A DNA stretch of 64,000 bases, taken from the NCBI GenBank assembly GCA_022578965.1, contig MU400522.1:372001-436000 (forward strand). Reading direction: 5' to 3'. Made by a program: the position numbers and the translations under genes. This DNA comes from Xylaria sp. FL1777 (taxonomy: Eukaryota; Ascomycota; Sordariomycetes; Xylariales; Xylariaceae). Positions 1-12,632 of the stretch are shown in pieces. Each line of letters begins with the position of its first letter. Position 1 is the first letter of the stretch. Below the pieces are notes generated by a model. The model ran no database searches, was not told the DNA's origin, and saw only the letters and a list, made by a program, of their open reading frames with translations.

Positions 1-1019
1 AGCTCGAGAAAAGCCTCGGCAAGGGTCGACAAAGCGAACCTTTCTTCGAGACTTGATTATCTCTTCGAAAGCAAAGCTAGCAAGCAGTCGAGCTCCCAGC
101 ACCAACGATGGCGACGACGCCAGCAGCAGCACCAGCAGCAGCAATGGCAGCAACAGAACTGGCCACGATGCGGAGAAAGCGGCCAGCGGCACTGTAAGTG
201 AAGCCTCACATCCAGACTTACACGCCCTCGCCCTAGCGCAGTGCTGCTTCCCCTTCCCCCCCACATCACGCTGCTGTCCGTCCCTCAGTCCAGCCCGCAA
301 CCCCATACTTACACGTACAACGTACATAACGTACATGTACTTACTTACATATCCCGCTGCCCCGAACCCCAACCCTTCGACATTGGCCCCAGCTGAGCCC
401 GGCAGCGTCGGGGGTACCAGGCCAATCATCACCTGGTGCCGACTGTGGTCCTGCAGCTCCAGCACACTGGACAGCTGCCAATCCCATCTCTTCATTCCAA
501 TAAGCCCGCCCAGAAGTTACCCAGTATTACTCAGTGCACTCTGTAATGTCCCTTCGGCGTTGTTCCTGCATGAGCAATTTCATTTTCATTTCGTTTCATG
601 TCATTTGCTTTCCACCGCCTCGTCGCAATATCTGTTCTTTGCCGTCGTCCGCCTGTTCATTCGCCAGCAGCGAATTAGCCGAATTGCGAAGTGCTCATTG
701 CTTGTCCGTTGGGAGGGGAGCCAGCAATAATACTACACTACCTACATACTCTGGGCAACTCTAGGCCCTCTAGGCCCTCTAGGCTCCAGCTGTAGATAGC
801 GCATTGCAGACAGCACAGTAGCACTCTGAGCGAGCGAGACTAATACCACCACCGGCTGCGCAGGTCTCGTCCATATCGCCGTCGTCCGAGACGCCACGGT
901 CACCCCGGTCGACGATCGACTCCAGCAAGCACAAGCCATTGCCGTCTCCGCCTCCCCCGGGCACGGTTGACAAAGCTGATGGCAGGCCACGGCGCCCCGT
1001 GCTGAAATTGAATCGCATC
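1..1019 (+). other. Window edge and upstream region of the first gene
   Basis: Frames 1 and 2 are both open from base 1 to a GTAAGT donor-like site at 194. The reading is Ser/Asn/Gly-rich in frame 2 and Gln-rich in frame 1, because of a short CAG/AGC run near 119-150. This may be the tail of a plus-strand gene that begins outside the window, but I could not find a convincing following exon. From about 300 the sequence has TAC/GTA words typical of non-coding DNA here. A short tandem repeat (unit TAGGCCCTC, about three copies) lies near 762-788. The rest is presumably promoter and 5' UTR of the gene starting at 1020. Confidence 0.3.
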
Positions 1020-3912
1020 ATGGCTAATTTAAACGAGTCCGAGATTGACAAGCTCTTCTCCGGAGCTCCGCAGTTCTTCGCCCGGTCACACGGCCACGGC
1101 TCGGGGGCGCCCCATCCCTCGGTGGCCTTCCCCCTGAATGAGGAGCTGACTATCCGGGACCTCACTGACCACACCCAGATCGAAGATGATGCCTGGGGCT
1201 GTGTGACGGCCATCCCCCGTCTCATCCAGCGTGATCCCTTGTCTGCACCCTCGCCCACTGCTAAGACCCGGCCCCACTTCAACTCGCGCTGTCGGGAACG
1301 CCCGAGCATGCTGAGCATGCAAGGTCTGGAGAAGGGCACCATAGGTTACCAGGCTGCTCTAGAGCTCTCTGTCGCTGACGCTCTACAAGAAGAGCAATAC
1401 GGCTTTCACAGCCTCGGAGCCAAAGCTCCCGTCATCATCGAGCAGCGGCAGAGGCTCATCACATCTAAGGACGCGTTACGCCACTTGGATGACGCGAGTC
1501 TCATGGAACAGCTGTTCAGGGTGGAAAGGAGGTATCACTCAGGTCCCTCATGGCGCAATAAATCCCAGGAACTATATAACGACCTGTTTCGGAAGGTTTT
1601 GTACCCTCCAACAAGAGTTATTGACCCTAGGGATCCTTGTAGCCTAGCTGTGCAGATACATGCTCTCGTCAAAGTTCTTGCAGCTTCCAACGCCTGGATT
1701 GATTTCTCTCGTGTGGAGTGGCGGATACGCCTCGGCCAAATCTTATGGGGATTTCCTCTCGATGATGAAGTGTCTGATGGTTCTTCGATTGACGACGGGA
1801 ATGACGCGCAAGACCGAAGTGAAGAGCGATACTGGTTATTGCTTCAGATTCTCTTGTCTTGTGAGCTTCTAACACGGCTCGATGCCATCACAGAAGGCGA
1901 AGATATGATCACTCATATGCTAAAACAATCTGATGTCCATAAGTTCGAGAAGGAGGCCAACGTCGCAGTGCGATGGTCGCTTATCCTCGCCAGGTCGTGG
2001 CTGGAGAATATTACTATTTCCAAAGCAAGTGCGACGCCCTCAGAGCCATCCATGCCGAAAGGTTGGTTGACAGCTTTGACGAGCAAAATGAACCTCAAAC
2101 ATGAGCACATGCATGGAGCTCATTACACTGACCATACTCAACATCGGCACGATGCTAATGCTGAATATCTGTACACGATCAAGGGTAAATATCCCGAAAG
2201 GCAGGTCACAGGCCTGTTACACTTTGCCCGCAAACTACGCTGGCCAGGTCTAGACGTGACAGCAACAAAGGTATCTGAGAATGCAGTAACATTAAGTGAG
2301 GGGACACCAATCAATACCCCCGTGTCAACGAACGATACACGAGGCTCATCATACTTTAGTGATGATCGAGCCTCGGTTAGTACAAGGCCGCAGATGGTCA
2401 GAAGGCGTAAGATCGACGCGGCTTTACATGCATCTGGCTGGATATCTAGGTCTTATATTTCTGGTCTAATACTACCAGGGGAAGCATTGTCTCACTTTCT
2501 TATGTCCACGTTACTAGAAAATGATAACGAGGCTATCGAAAGACTAGGCCCAACCGCCAATCTGTGTGGAGGGTTTGTATACAGTGGCAAAAGCTTCTGG
2601 AGTACGGCCTGTATTGTTGGGCGTGTGCTAGCAGCAGGCCAGGGATCCGCCGAATGCATGGGCTGGATATCGAGCGATGTGCTCCCGCAACAGCTTGATG
2701 ATGGCTGGGTGAGTGTCGCTGTTGAAGATATTCGTGGTAGGTTTATTCTGATGCTTTTCAAAGTGAAATAGCTAGCTAATTTCCTCAGATGATGTGACCA
2801 AGATTGGGAAGAAAGCTCGTATATGGGGGAAAGCCTCCGTCGAAAGGGACTCAAATGTGTTGGGTGATGCCGACCCTTCAGACATACTTCCCGCCGACTT
2901 CATCATTCCTCATGAAGCTACGTATGCGAATCGACCGCCATCTAACATCCGAATTGACCTCAAATCTTTGAATTTCCACACCCCAGTTAGCAGCATGAAC
3001 GGCACACCTTCCACAGAGCAATTGCCGCCATTCTCTGACTCCAGCTTAGCCCCCAAGACGGTGGCTTATTCGGCTTCTCTAACATTTTCCATGTCTCATG
3101 ACGCCACCGACCAAGATCTCGATTTCAATATTTCACTCACAAATGATGTATATTTTGTAACGGCGCATCCATGTGCCGCTTCCAGCTATGTAAAATATTT
3201 GAAGTCCCCGTCGAGCCCAACTATCCAACAGATTGACGTGGGTGGTCATGATTTCAACGGCAAGCCTTCGAGCCCAGCGCACACTACAGGTGAGTTTTTA
3301 ATACGAATACTGTCAACCTAGCTAACTTTAACAACCTTCTCAGGCCACCCGCTCCACCGTTTCTATACATACACTGCTATTCACCTTGCAGATCTCCTAA
3401 CTCGACCAAAATCAACCACTCTCGAAGACCTCGTAAAAGCCCCCCCAACCCACGGGAGATCAAGCAGCACGTCATCAAGATCTTCGTTTTCAAATAAACC
3501 CCAACGTGTGTTAGTCATTGACTGCATAACCGGCTTTGCACCACCTCGCTCGCCAGACATGCCGGCTCTATCACGCATGTCATCGCTATCATCCACGTTC
3601 GCCCTCGAGCCGACGAACACACCCCCATTCCAACTCTCTACGCCGCAGGTTGAGCGTCGCCCTAGCACGGCGCGTTCAGGTGCCAGTAGATTTGAACGCG
3701 TTGACCCGCCACCTGTAGCGGCCCCCGAGCCTAATGTGCAGCTTGAGGCACGACGGCGGAAATTTGGCTCTGACCTAGAGGTCCTCGTACGCGCGCTTTG
3801 TGCCGAGAAAGGCTGGAATGCCATCATAAGTCGCCGTAGGAGGGCCTGTCTGGCGTGCGCAATCCGCGAGGCTGGTGCGCTCGGATGGAGAGTTATCATC
3901 CGCGTGGACTGA
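1020..3912 (+). CDS. Conserved fungal protein of unknown function (928 aa)
   Basis: I do not know its function, but the N-terminus (MANLNESEIDKLFSGAPQFF) has the look of a family found as a hypothetical protein in many filamentous ascomycetes. The start is the ATG at 1020, because the reading frame upstream of it holds no other ATG. Three exons join in frame: 1020-2736, 2789-3289 and 3344-3912. The introns are 52 and 54 nt, with GTAGGT and GTGAGT donors and GCTAA-type branch sites. A GTGAGT at 2709 is not used, since it would lead into a stop. The middle is helical and hydrophobic; a Ser/Thr-rich linker lies near the end. The last 60 residues hold a basic stretch (SRRRRACLACAIREAG) and end in VIIRVD, which looks like a conserved C-terminal module. 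No signal peptide or clear membrane span is seen. Confidence 0.85.
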
Positions 3913-4896
3913 ATGAACTACGAAGTAGCTACTTTACCATTCTAAAACCTAGGTTTCCTCTTCGGACCTAATAAGCCTATTCCGAAAGGGACAATAACGA
4001 AAACATCGACTACGAATTATGGGAAATTGTTATGAGATACTATGGACGCTGGAAGCATGGCATCAAATTTTTTTCTTTATGAAAGCACTGGCATTGCAAA
4101 GGAAATAGGTTTACTGTACATATAATCGAGCAGAGCTTATGTGTACATAGTGCGAGATACCCGACTCAACTCAAAAAGAAGATGATAATGTTCCGTCGTA
4201 TTCATATTATTGGCTCTTGTCCTTAGGTTATTACTCGTTTTCTCTTTCTTGCTCCATACCTTTTCTCTTACGTTTTTCTACTTTCCGTTTTGATAGGGCT
4301 TAACCCATCTCTCTAGCGATCATCTGCGGGCACCGATTCGCTACTCGAATCCACCTCCCCCTTTCAGAAATAGAAACAACCCAAGACGAAAAGAGAAAAA
4401 GACTCGTGATAATACCCTGAAAGCCGAATCTCGTCGCCTACTTCGCACTGAAGACGGCCTTTCCGGGGGATTTCTGGTCCACAGGACTACAATCTCATCT
4501 CACCCGGACAATCACGGCGAAATTATCTCTCTATCTACTTTTACTACAAAATGTACTCGGCAATGCCGTAATTGAATGATTGATTGAAGGAAACAAAGAA
4601 TTCCTTACGCGAAAAATCCTTCCTACAGCCCATCCATCTATTACCCGATTCCCCGAAGAGCCGCAAAGGACGGAATCTTCCTCCATAGTGTAATCGTCCC
4701 CGTCTCATCGAGAAACAAAAACTGCTATCTAGATAAATGACTAATATCCCAGGATGTTTTGGACAGGGAACCCACCCCCCATCCTACGTAGTGTACTCGC
4801 GTATGTAGTGTATCGGTAGTGTAGTGTAGCAGGTCAGGCCAAGGTCATGCCATGCCAGGTCAGGTCAGCCTCATCCCATTCCTACGAAAGAGCCGC

Positions 4897-4917
4897 AAAA
4901 AAAAAAAAAAAAAAAAA
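4897..4917 (+). repeat. Poly-A tract (21 A)
   Basis: An uninterrupted run of 21 A is followed by a GGGAAAGAAAG purine stretch and a GCTGCT run. It is about 1 kb past the stop of the preceding gene. It could be a homopolymer or the A-tail of an old retroelement insertion, but I see no target-site duplication or element body. Confidence 0.8.
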
Positions 4918-7102
4918 GGGAAAGAAAGAAAGCTGCTGCTGCTGCGGGCCCCCCCCAATCCTATACTACCACCTACCTAACTATGTAGTATAGATGGATA
5001 GAACTTACATACGTGTAAGTACTGCGTAAAGCGTATACGCAGTAAAAGATACGTACCGCGCGTGTCAGAAACTCTCAGATCGATGGGCCCGAGGATGGGA
5101 TGGGATGGAATGGGATTGAGCGGAGCAAGCAAAAGCGTCAAAGCTCGTTTTCCTTCGAATCAGACGTTTTGCTCGGTCGGCCCGGTTTGTTTTGGGGGGG
5201 AAGGGGAGAGGGAGCCGAGGTTATTACACTATATCCTATCTGGTTCTGCCCCCCGAACGACGAATTGTTCTGGTTTCTCTGTGCCTCTTCCCTTAATTTG
5301 GCCGCCGGCCGTAACGTATAACCGACTAGGTATCTAAGTAGGGTATCTAGGGTATCATCATCTACTTAGTGTATGTAGGTCGGGTAGACAGATTTGACAG
5401 ATTTGACAGGTTGACAGGTCAGGTATAACAATACGGCACGGCACGGCACGGCACATTTGACGTCCCTCGCTAATCGCACACCCCACGCATTGTTGTTATT
5501 GTTGTTGCCGTTGCTGCTGTTGTGTGTCCTGCGGTAACGAGCAAACTAGTGTGAGGTAAGTGTCTAATCTGCAGTGCCGTAAGTACTTGTATGTACTGTC
5601 CTTCCCCCCATAGTGTAGGATTGATCGATTGCATGCGTGTGTGTCTATTTTAGGATCCCTATACCTCCACGTACCTGCAGAAGTAGGTCGCTAGTAGCTC
5701 TACCTAGCTCGAAGGTGAAGAATAGACTCACCGAGGGACCAACGTGCATCGTATATGTATACCCAGTTTGCATTCAGTAGATACATATGTATCTATCTAT
5801 TGCCTACCCGCCGTGTAGTTCGTACGCATACCTTACCTAACAAACCCTTCTTCTACATGTACTCTTCCTTCCGCTTCGCTTCCTCTCGTCTTCGTCGCGG
5901 CCGCGACGAAGGCGAGAATTGGAAACGGCACGTCGGACAAGGGGGAAATGAGCAGGACTGAGAAAGGACTTGCCGAACGACAATTACAACAACACCCGGC
6001 GGCGACACGAGACGGAGGTCCTACCGGCAGAAGACTCGTATGGGAAATGGATAGGATGTGATGGGATGGGATGGGATTGATTGATTGATGATGGTTTTTT
6101 CCACTTTCGTTGAGGCGGTTCTTTTGTTTGCCCGCTTGCTTTGCTTGTTGGTTTCATTGCATGGTCCGTCAGTACGTAACACCTTTTTTTTTTTTCGTTC
6201 GCACACACCCGTTTTTTTTTGGTTGTTTGCGCCCCGGAAAACGCCGCGCCTCGCCCGCCCGGCTGGCTGCCTCTGCCAACATTTTTCCTCATCCCACCGG
6301 AGCTATGTATCTACTTATGTATTGTATCACGTGTCCGACGACGGGGCGATAAATATAGTATCCAGGGGAGCAAACAAGGCAAGGCAAAGCAGCTTGCCGG
6401 CAATGCCAACAAATCGAAATGGCAAAAGAGAGGAGGCAGGGAGGGAGGAGGGAGGAGGGAGGCAAGTGGCTTTGAGGGAACCCAACGGGACGGTAAGGGA
6501 GTCAATGCCTAGATGACCGTGCCATCATTCTTACATACATACATAGCATTTGCCACTTGGAGGGACGGAAGCACGCGTTGAGTGTCTTCAGCATGGGGTT
6601 ACATCAGCTGCGGTGTGGGATAAGGACCTTCTTCAGGGGGGTGCGCCAGGCCGTCGGGTACGCTTACAGGACTGAGGGAGGAATACCGAATAGATAGGTA
6701 GGCAATAGACTTACACTATTGGACTTTCTAGCGAAGTTATAAAAAACCAGACACGTGGTGTGTGGCAAAATCAACCGCGTTTTCTTTTTTCTTCAGCCCA
6801 TATCATGCTACGGTACCGGTTATCAGACGCCTCAATTAAGCGCGATTGGAAGTCCAAAGGTCTAGTTTGGTCCAGGTGAGAGTAGCGCCAAGCATCTAGG
6901 CCTCAACTTCTACAGGATCGATCGTGCTGCTGCTGAGAAGCCTTTAACGGAAGGAAGCGCTGCAATGACGAATAGTTCTTGTCCTTCCTGCAAATCATGG
7001 GGCTTCAGATTAGTCATAAAGTAGCGCTACAAAATACTTACATAAGGCAGGGTTCAATATATCGTTACTTAGAGCTGTCAAGCGGACAGATAGATGAGGA
7101 TA

Positions 7103-7113
7103 GGTTCGAATCC
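7103..7113 (+). promoter_or_regulatory. Perfect pol III B-box-like word, possible tRNA relic
   Basis: The word GGTTCGAATCC matches the RNA polymerase III B-box consensus exactly, and 4 bp (TAGG/CCTA) flank it as a T-arm would. The sequence upstream (7069-7085) only weakly resembles an A box. No 7-bp acceptor stem can be formed, so this is not an intact tRNA gene. It may be a decayed tRNA or SINE-like element, or chance. Confidence 0.25.
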
Positions 7114-10100
7114 TACATGTATGTGTATTAGCGCTAGCATGTATCGGTTTGCCCTCTTTTTCTGGTAGTATTCTCCCTAACCCACGTCATTTACATGTAA
7201 GGTACTCATGCCTGCTTACTATCAGATGCCTGGCCGTTGCCATATACATGGGCACTCATATTTACAAATACACCACCAGTGTGCGGCGTAGGTATTATTA
7301 GTGGATGAGTTTGATAATCCAATATACTCATAGCGGAAGTCGTTCCACGACGAGATATACCATGTAAATAATTCCGCCCAGCACAGTAATGACAGACAAA
7401 TAGTCAGGACCAGATTGGCAAAGGTGTTGTAATAATGCTTAATAATTGTGCCTTTTCGGGGATAAGATGTGGTAATTTGAGTTGTCATTAATGGAATGAT
7501 GCCTGCGGGCATTACGAAGGGTATTCTAAGCATCTAGTGTAGGCATCGACAGCTTTACTCAGTACTTATGCGCTATACTATCTACCTACTTAAACGCATC
7601 TAGTAAATACCAAGTCAGTAGTGTGCCTATATACATCAGCTGTGATATTTTAGCACCACCCGTAGCAACGGATGCGGCACTAGCAATTGACATCCCCCGA
7701 GAGCCCGAAGAGGAGGTGTGTCTATAGTTGAGATGGATGCTGAGTTGATCCCGTCAAAAGCTCCTTCCTGTCATGTCAACGATCTATGTGGCGTCGTGAG
7801 CCAGAACTTCTAGAAGGAACATAGAAGGACCAGATGAACTAGCGCATTGTTCTCGGGACCAACGAGTAGGAATAAATGGTCAGTCATTGGATGGTGAAGA
7901 GGCTTAGCTGGGGAGCTGACGCTAAGGGCTGATTCATCAGGCCCGCCCTGTTTCTGTTTCAGGTCGTACTAAAACCGCCTCGTTTAGCTCAGCTAGCCGT
8001 CCAGATTTGGACTCCCATATGCATAAACTCTCGGGTTAGTACCGAGCTTGACCTTTGAATGGTATTTTGAGTTCCGTTCTCAATTGGTACTCCGTATCAA
8101 TTACCAATACACAGCGGAGGCCGAAGAATCCGAATAAGAAGCCGACAACGCCTCGACTCGCTTTACGAGCACTCGTATCCTCTCAATGGGAGCTGGTGGT
8201 TCGCGCATCGCGGTCGTATCGCCTAATCTCGGTGTATTTTTGTAGAAGTTTGATTATCCGTACCAAGTTTTTGTAAATTCCGTTTTTCGCGCCCGCACAT
8301 GTTCATGTGTTCATGAATCGGGGAAATTGTCACGTCGTTGAAGAATGTGAGAATGTGGTAGCACTTCCGAGTCTGACATGCATCTACAATCATGCACGTA
8401 CCCGCTGTCCAAGACTTTCCATAAGGCTGAAATACGGCATGTCGTTAAGGACAGGCTGGTGAGGATAATAGATATACTGAGCTGCCTATTACTATCTGAT
8501 GACTACCAGTGGGGGTCATTAGTACACCAACCTGCACATATATGTGTAGATTTCTCGCATCGATCCTAGCTGCCTACACTAGTCTCTCGGGTTTCCACTC
8601 GGGTATCTATATACATGTAGGTATACTATGCGTAGATAATTAGGCAACTGGTCATGCTTTAAGAGAGAAGTATATGTAGTATACATACAGTACTAATACA
8701 TCATTCGCTAGGACACCTCCTGTCCCAAAATGGAGTGATCCGAATAGAGAAAAAGAGGATCCAACTCCTCAGATCCTCATCAAATCTCGTTTCAGTTCGT
8801 CTGAGACGGTGGAGCTTCGAAAGCTTCTAGCGCTCCTCTCTTGCGTCTTCTAGAATCTTACTATAAGTGGTAAAGGACATTTGTCCTATGACGAGAAATA
8901 GTTACATTGTCCCACTTGTCATCCGGCCACCCATCCGGCGAGATCCTCCTTACCGTAATGAATTTCGACATAAACCCTCCGATAAGACCCCGCAGTCATG
9001 GATCATTCTTAGCCTTGCATTCCTACAGTACCCTAGTGCACTGTACCTATCGGGCGTCTGATGTACTAATGCGTGGTTTTTCTAATGTTAGAAACTGTCT
9101 TAACTTACTAATGAAGAAACGATTTAGCGTAGGTGCGCAACAAAACGCGTAGTACCGGTAGTATATACCAAGTAGGGCTGGCGGGTAAGCCAGGCTTTGG
9201 ATATGACCAATATCGGACTTCCCCTCTTGGAATAATGGAAAAGTACGTCCTCCGCCACCTGTGATGTCTATGTGGTTATGCAAACAACACAGCAACACTA
9301 TCGACAACAGCTGTACATGTAGGCGCAACTCGTTGTTGCTAATTACAGTATCCATGGCGCTCCTATGCCGGTTCCAGACTTCGCCGTGTCGCGGTTCTGT
9401 GCTACTGCGTAGGCTAGAAGTCTCCGGGGTTAAGATACCTTTACTCGCAAGGTAGGTAATGACCCTTGTTTTCCTTGTCGGGATAATATCCCTTTCCTGG
9501 TGTAGGTCATACGAATACCTAGCATCATCGGACTTATTTTGAAACTCCCCCCAACCTTGCTTAAACTTGCCATATCGAGGTTCTGAATACTGAGTATGCG
9601 TAAGTTGATACAGAAGGTAGACTTTCGTTGGAACATACGGACCACCCCAACCACAACCATGGCTGGCTACTCGCCGAAGGTCAGCCGGTGGTCAGCTCAA
9701 GCCCGTACCCACGCACTGAGAACAACTCAATCCTTCGATCCTTCTACTCCAGCTTGCTGACCGCCTTTAGGGAATAGATATCTCCGAATGACCCAGGCGT
9801 AGGTAAGACGGAGTAAACCCTAGACGGGGCACGAAAGTGTCAAATAGGGCACTAAATAGACGTAGTAGGTTAATAGGGGTCTGAATAGAAGTAGTGTAAC
9901 AAGGTTACTCGTGGTACCTGGTGTCAGGCAGGCTTCTGCCCATGCCACATGCCAAAGGAGCCCCTGATTCCCGGCCCTTGCCGCTTGCGACGATCAGAGC
10001 AGGGCAGCCCGTAAAACAGCCTATAACAGAGAAGAGTAAAAGTTAGCAGATGAGAACGTCACTAAACACGTGCTCTATGTTCTCCAGATACTTGCCACGT

Positions 10101-12000
10101 TTCAAGGGTAAAAGTACTGTGCACCATAAGTACGCGTATAGTCTAGCACGGTAGTGTCGAAAGAGTTGTTGTAAAAGCGGTCGAGGTTACGACTAGGCCC
10201 TCTTATGATGCCCTAATATCCTAGTATACCTGCATACACTACATTACATACATGCTTACGTATGACATATGCAAGCAAGGGGGAGGTACCTAGTATACAC
10301 CAGTCAATGTGCATGAACCCGTGTGCATAAGAGATAGCCATGAACCTTGGTACACGCTGGAGGTATGTATGCAGAGACGCCTATGATCTACTGCGTACAT
10401 ACAGAACACAAGTCTCGAGCTTTTGGATACGGACGTATACTATACGAAGCGAAAAGGGACTTTGTTGCGGCGGCGGCGGTGGTCGTGGTAATTGAAATAG
10501 AAGAGCGGCTCCGGGGAGCTGCTAGCCATATGCCTTTTCCCTAAGATACCTAGGCCGATTTCTAGCGTATCTCTCTATCGAAGAGGAATTTGACGAGAAC
10601 CGTCGGAGCTTTTACTCAAAACGACCACGAAGGAGTGTGCTGCGTATGTATTGGCATCGAAGCCAGGCGAGTATCCGCAGGGGCGCATCGAGAATGCAAC
10701 GCTCGCACGTTTTTTGAGTAGCAATCGAGCAAGCTAACAGCAGCATGCACTGCACGTGAGCGGCACAGGGGGCTTCTTTATCCAGGTGAAGGATCGGTGA
10801 CGAAGATCTACACTAACAAGACTCGCATAAAGTAGGTCCTGTAGGCTAGAGCCCTCCCGTGGGTAGCAGTCCGTGAGGGGAAGATAATCGCCTATTGGCC
10901 ATATTCGCATCTTGAAACAACACATGATGAGTAGTATTTTGCGTTGTTTCACGCCGCCCGGGACGATGTTCACGTGGACTGCCCAGTTTTCTATCCCTTG
11001 GCCGCAGTCGGATCGGTGAAAACCTGTATAATCCATGACTGAGACGATGATCACGATGATGATGACGATGAAGATGACGATGAAGCTAGAGATGACAAAA
11101 CTAAAACTACTATGCCAACCCAAGCCCGATCCTTTGAAGCAGTCAGACAATGCCAAATGACACATTAGCTTGTGCGGATCGGCGACTATACCAGAGTATA
11201 CACGGCTATAAGAGAAATAGGCATATAGTCAGAAACACCAAGTAGGGCAGAGTGAGGCACAGCAAGGTAAGGCAAGGATGCAATGCAGCCTACGAGAGAG
11301 GAAAAGGCACAGCGGTGCAGCGGGTGATCGCCACTGCAAAGACCTCAAAGAATAATACTCTATACATACTCCATACTCCGTACATGCATGGTACAATATT
11401 CGCTTATTATTGACAGCCCGCAGCCTAAGCCCTACCTACATCGACATATACTCCAGACACATAGACCGACCGAGGATATACGGACACACACTTACACGCA
11501 CACCACTTACACGACGCAGTCATCCACCAAACTGGCAACGGATGCGGCCGCCCCTCGCAGCGGTCAGCGCTGACGCCAGGTCCACTGCATGAAAGAAGGG
11601 TTCCAACGGTGTGATACCCGACTTATAGACTAGACTTGGCGAACCCGCGTGGCACAGCAGCAACCTCTTCGCCCGCTGGTAACCAACCAGCTGCACGGAG
11701 GCTAGCACAGCTGAACTAGGCAGCTTCAGCCAGTCGCTCCCCGGCTACAGAGAGACGCATTCTTCATGCAGCCTCTGCCCCTCTCTTTTTTCTCTTCCCT
11801 TCCCAATCCGATTTTCCCCTGACATGGCGCCCTGCCTGCCCTGCTAGCTCGCCTCGATAATGACAATTATTAGTGTTTTTGGAACAAGAGCCCTGGGGAA
11901 TGACTCGTCGATTGAGACAAGACGAATTTATTTGGTCGCGGCCTAGCCAAACATGACTTGCATGTGGACGCGCGGCGCAACCAAGACTGCCAAGCAGCGA

Positions 12001-12145
12001 GTAAGTGAGTGAGTGAGTGAGCGAGTGGACGGATGTCGATGGCGATGGCGATGGCGATGATCGTGACGATGATGATGATAATTATGATGATGATGACGAT
12101 GAGTGAATGAGCGAGTGAGTAAGTGAGCGTGAGAGTGAGTGTATA
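12001..12145. repeat. GAGT / GATGGC / GATGAT simple-repeat cluster
   Basis: GTGA/GAGT tetranucleotides pass into GATGGC hexamers, then GAT trinucleotides, then GAGT again. The cluster lies about 0.5 kb past the 3' end of the Clr5 gene and near two further microsatellites (12393-12425 and 12521-12547). It produces long spurious His- or Ser-rich ORFs on both strands. Confidence 0.85.
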
Positions 12146-12392
12146 AGCCGGCCGGCACTCCAGATGTTACCCTGATTCCCTGGGTTTCGCCCCCCCCCCC
12201 TCCCCTCTCCCTCCCTTCCAGCGCATGAGCGTTGCTGAACATGTTCGAAACTCCTGTCGCATGTGGGATTGATTGACTTCCGACGGGTCGAGGCGGGGCT
12301 GGGGGAAGCGAGTGTGAAGGGGAAGAAGTGGAGGGGATGGGAAACCCTCATCAGCAACACAAAGCTGACACCAGAACCGGGAAATGTAGACG

Positions 12393-12425
12393 TCTCTCTC
12401 TCCCTCCCTCCCTCCCTCCCTCCCT
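12393..12425. repeat. (TC)n then (TCCC)n microsatellite
   Basis: A short TC run changes into at least five TCCC units. It lies 3' of the minus-strand Clr5 gene. It encodes nothing recognisable. Confidence 0.85.
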
Positions 12426-12520
12426 GTTGCTTGAACCCGTCCCGTGGAGACGGAGGGTTTCCGTCGTACGCAAACCACCCCCTTCTGGGACGGCTGCATG
12501 AGAACGTCCCACGGTCCATC

Positions 12521-12547
12521 CAGCAGCAGCAGCAGCAGCAGCAGCAG
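12521..12547. repeat. (CAG)9 microsatellite
   Basis: Nine perfect CAG units start about 85 bases past the stop codon of the minus-strand Clr5 gene, so they would fall in its 3' UTR, where they read CTG. Confidence 0.85.
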
Positions 12548-12632
12548 CCTCTTTTTTCTTGCTACCCCGTTCCGTCCAACCCTTTTTCTCCATTTCTGCC
12601 CCCAATCCTACTATAGCTTTCGTTGTTCGGTC

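Larger units (their letters stand above)
3913..12632. other. 8.7 kb region without a convincing gene
   Basis: I see no ORF here with coding-like composition that joins across splice sites. The stretch carries poly-A (4897-4917), an (ACGGC)n run near 5433-5454, G/A-rich repeats at 6430-6463, many TACCTAC/GTAGGTA words and several pyrimidine tracts. ATG-started ORFs of 100-143 codons at 7222-7533 (-) and 10734-11165 (-) look like chance or relic sequence; the second contains an Ile/Val run produced by a GAT repeat. A pol III B-box-like word is at 7103-7113. Confidence 0.5.

Noticed and set aside
53..730. 225-codon plus-strand frame near the left edge
   Set aside because: It reads through a GTAAGT donor and into TAC-rich spacer DNA (TYITYMYLL); only the first 193 bases might be coding.
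2709..2714. GTGAGT donor in the first gene
   Set aside because: Using it with the acceptor at 2788 puts a TGA in frame; GTAGGT at 2737 keeps the frame.
10734..11165. 143-codon minus-strand ORF with an apparent membrane span
   Set aside because: The hydrophobic Ile/Val run is the translation of a GAT/ATC simple repeat.
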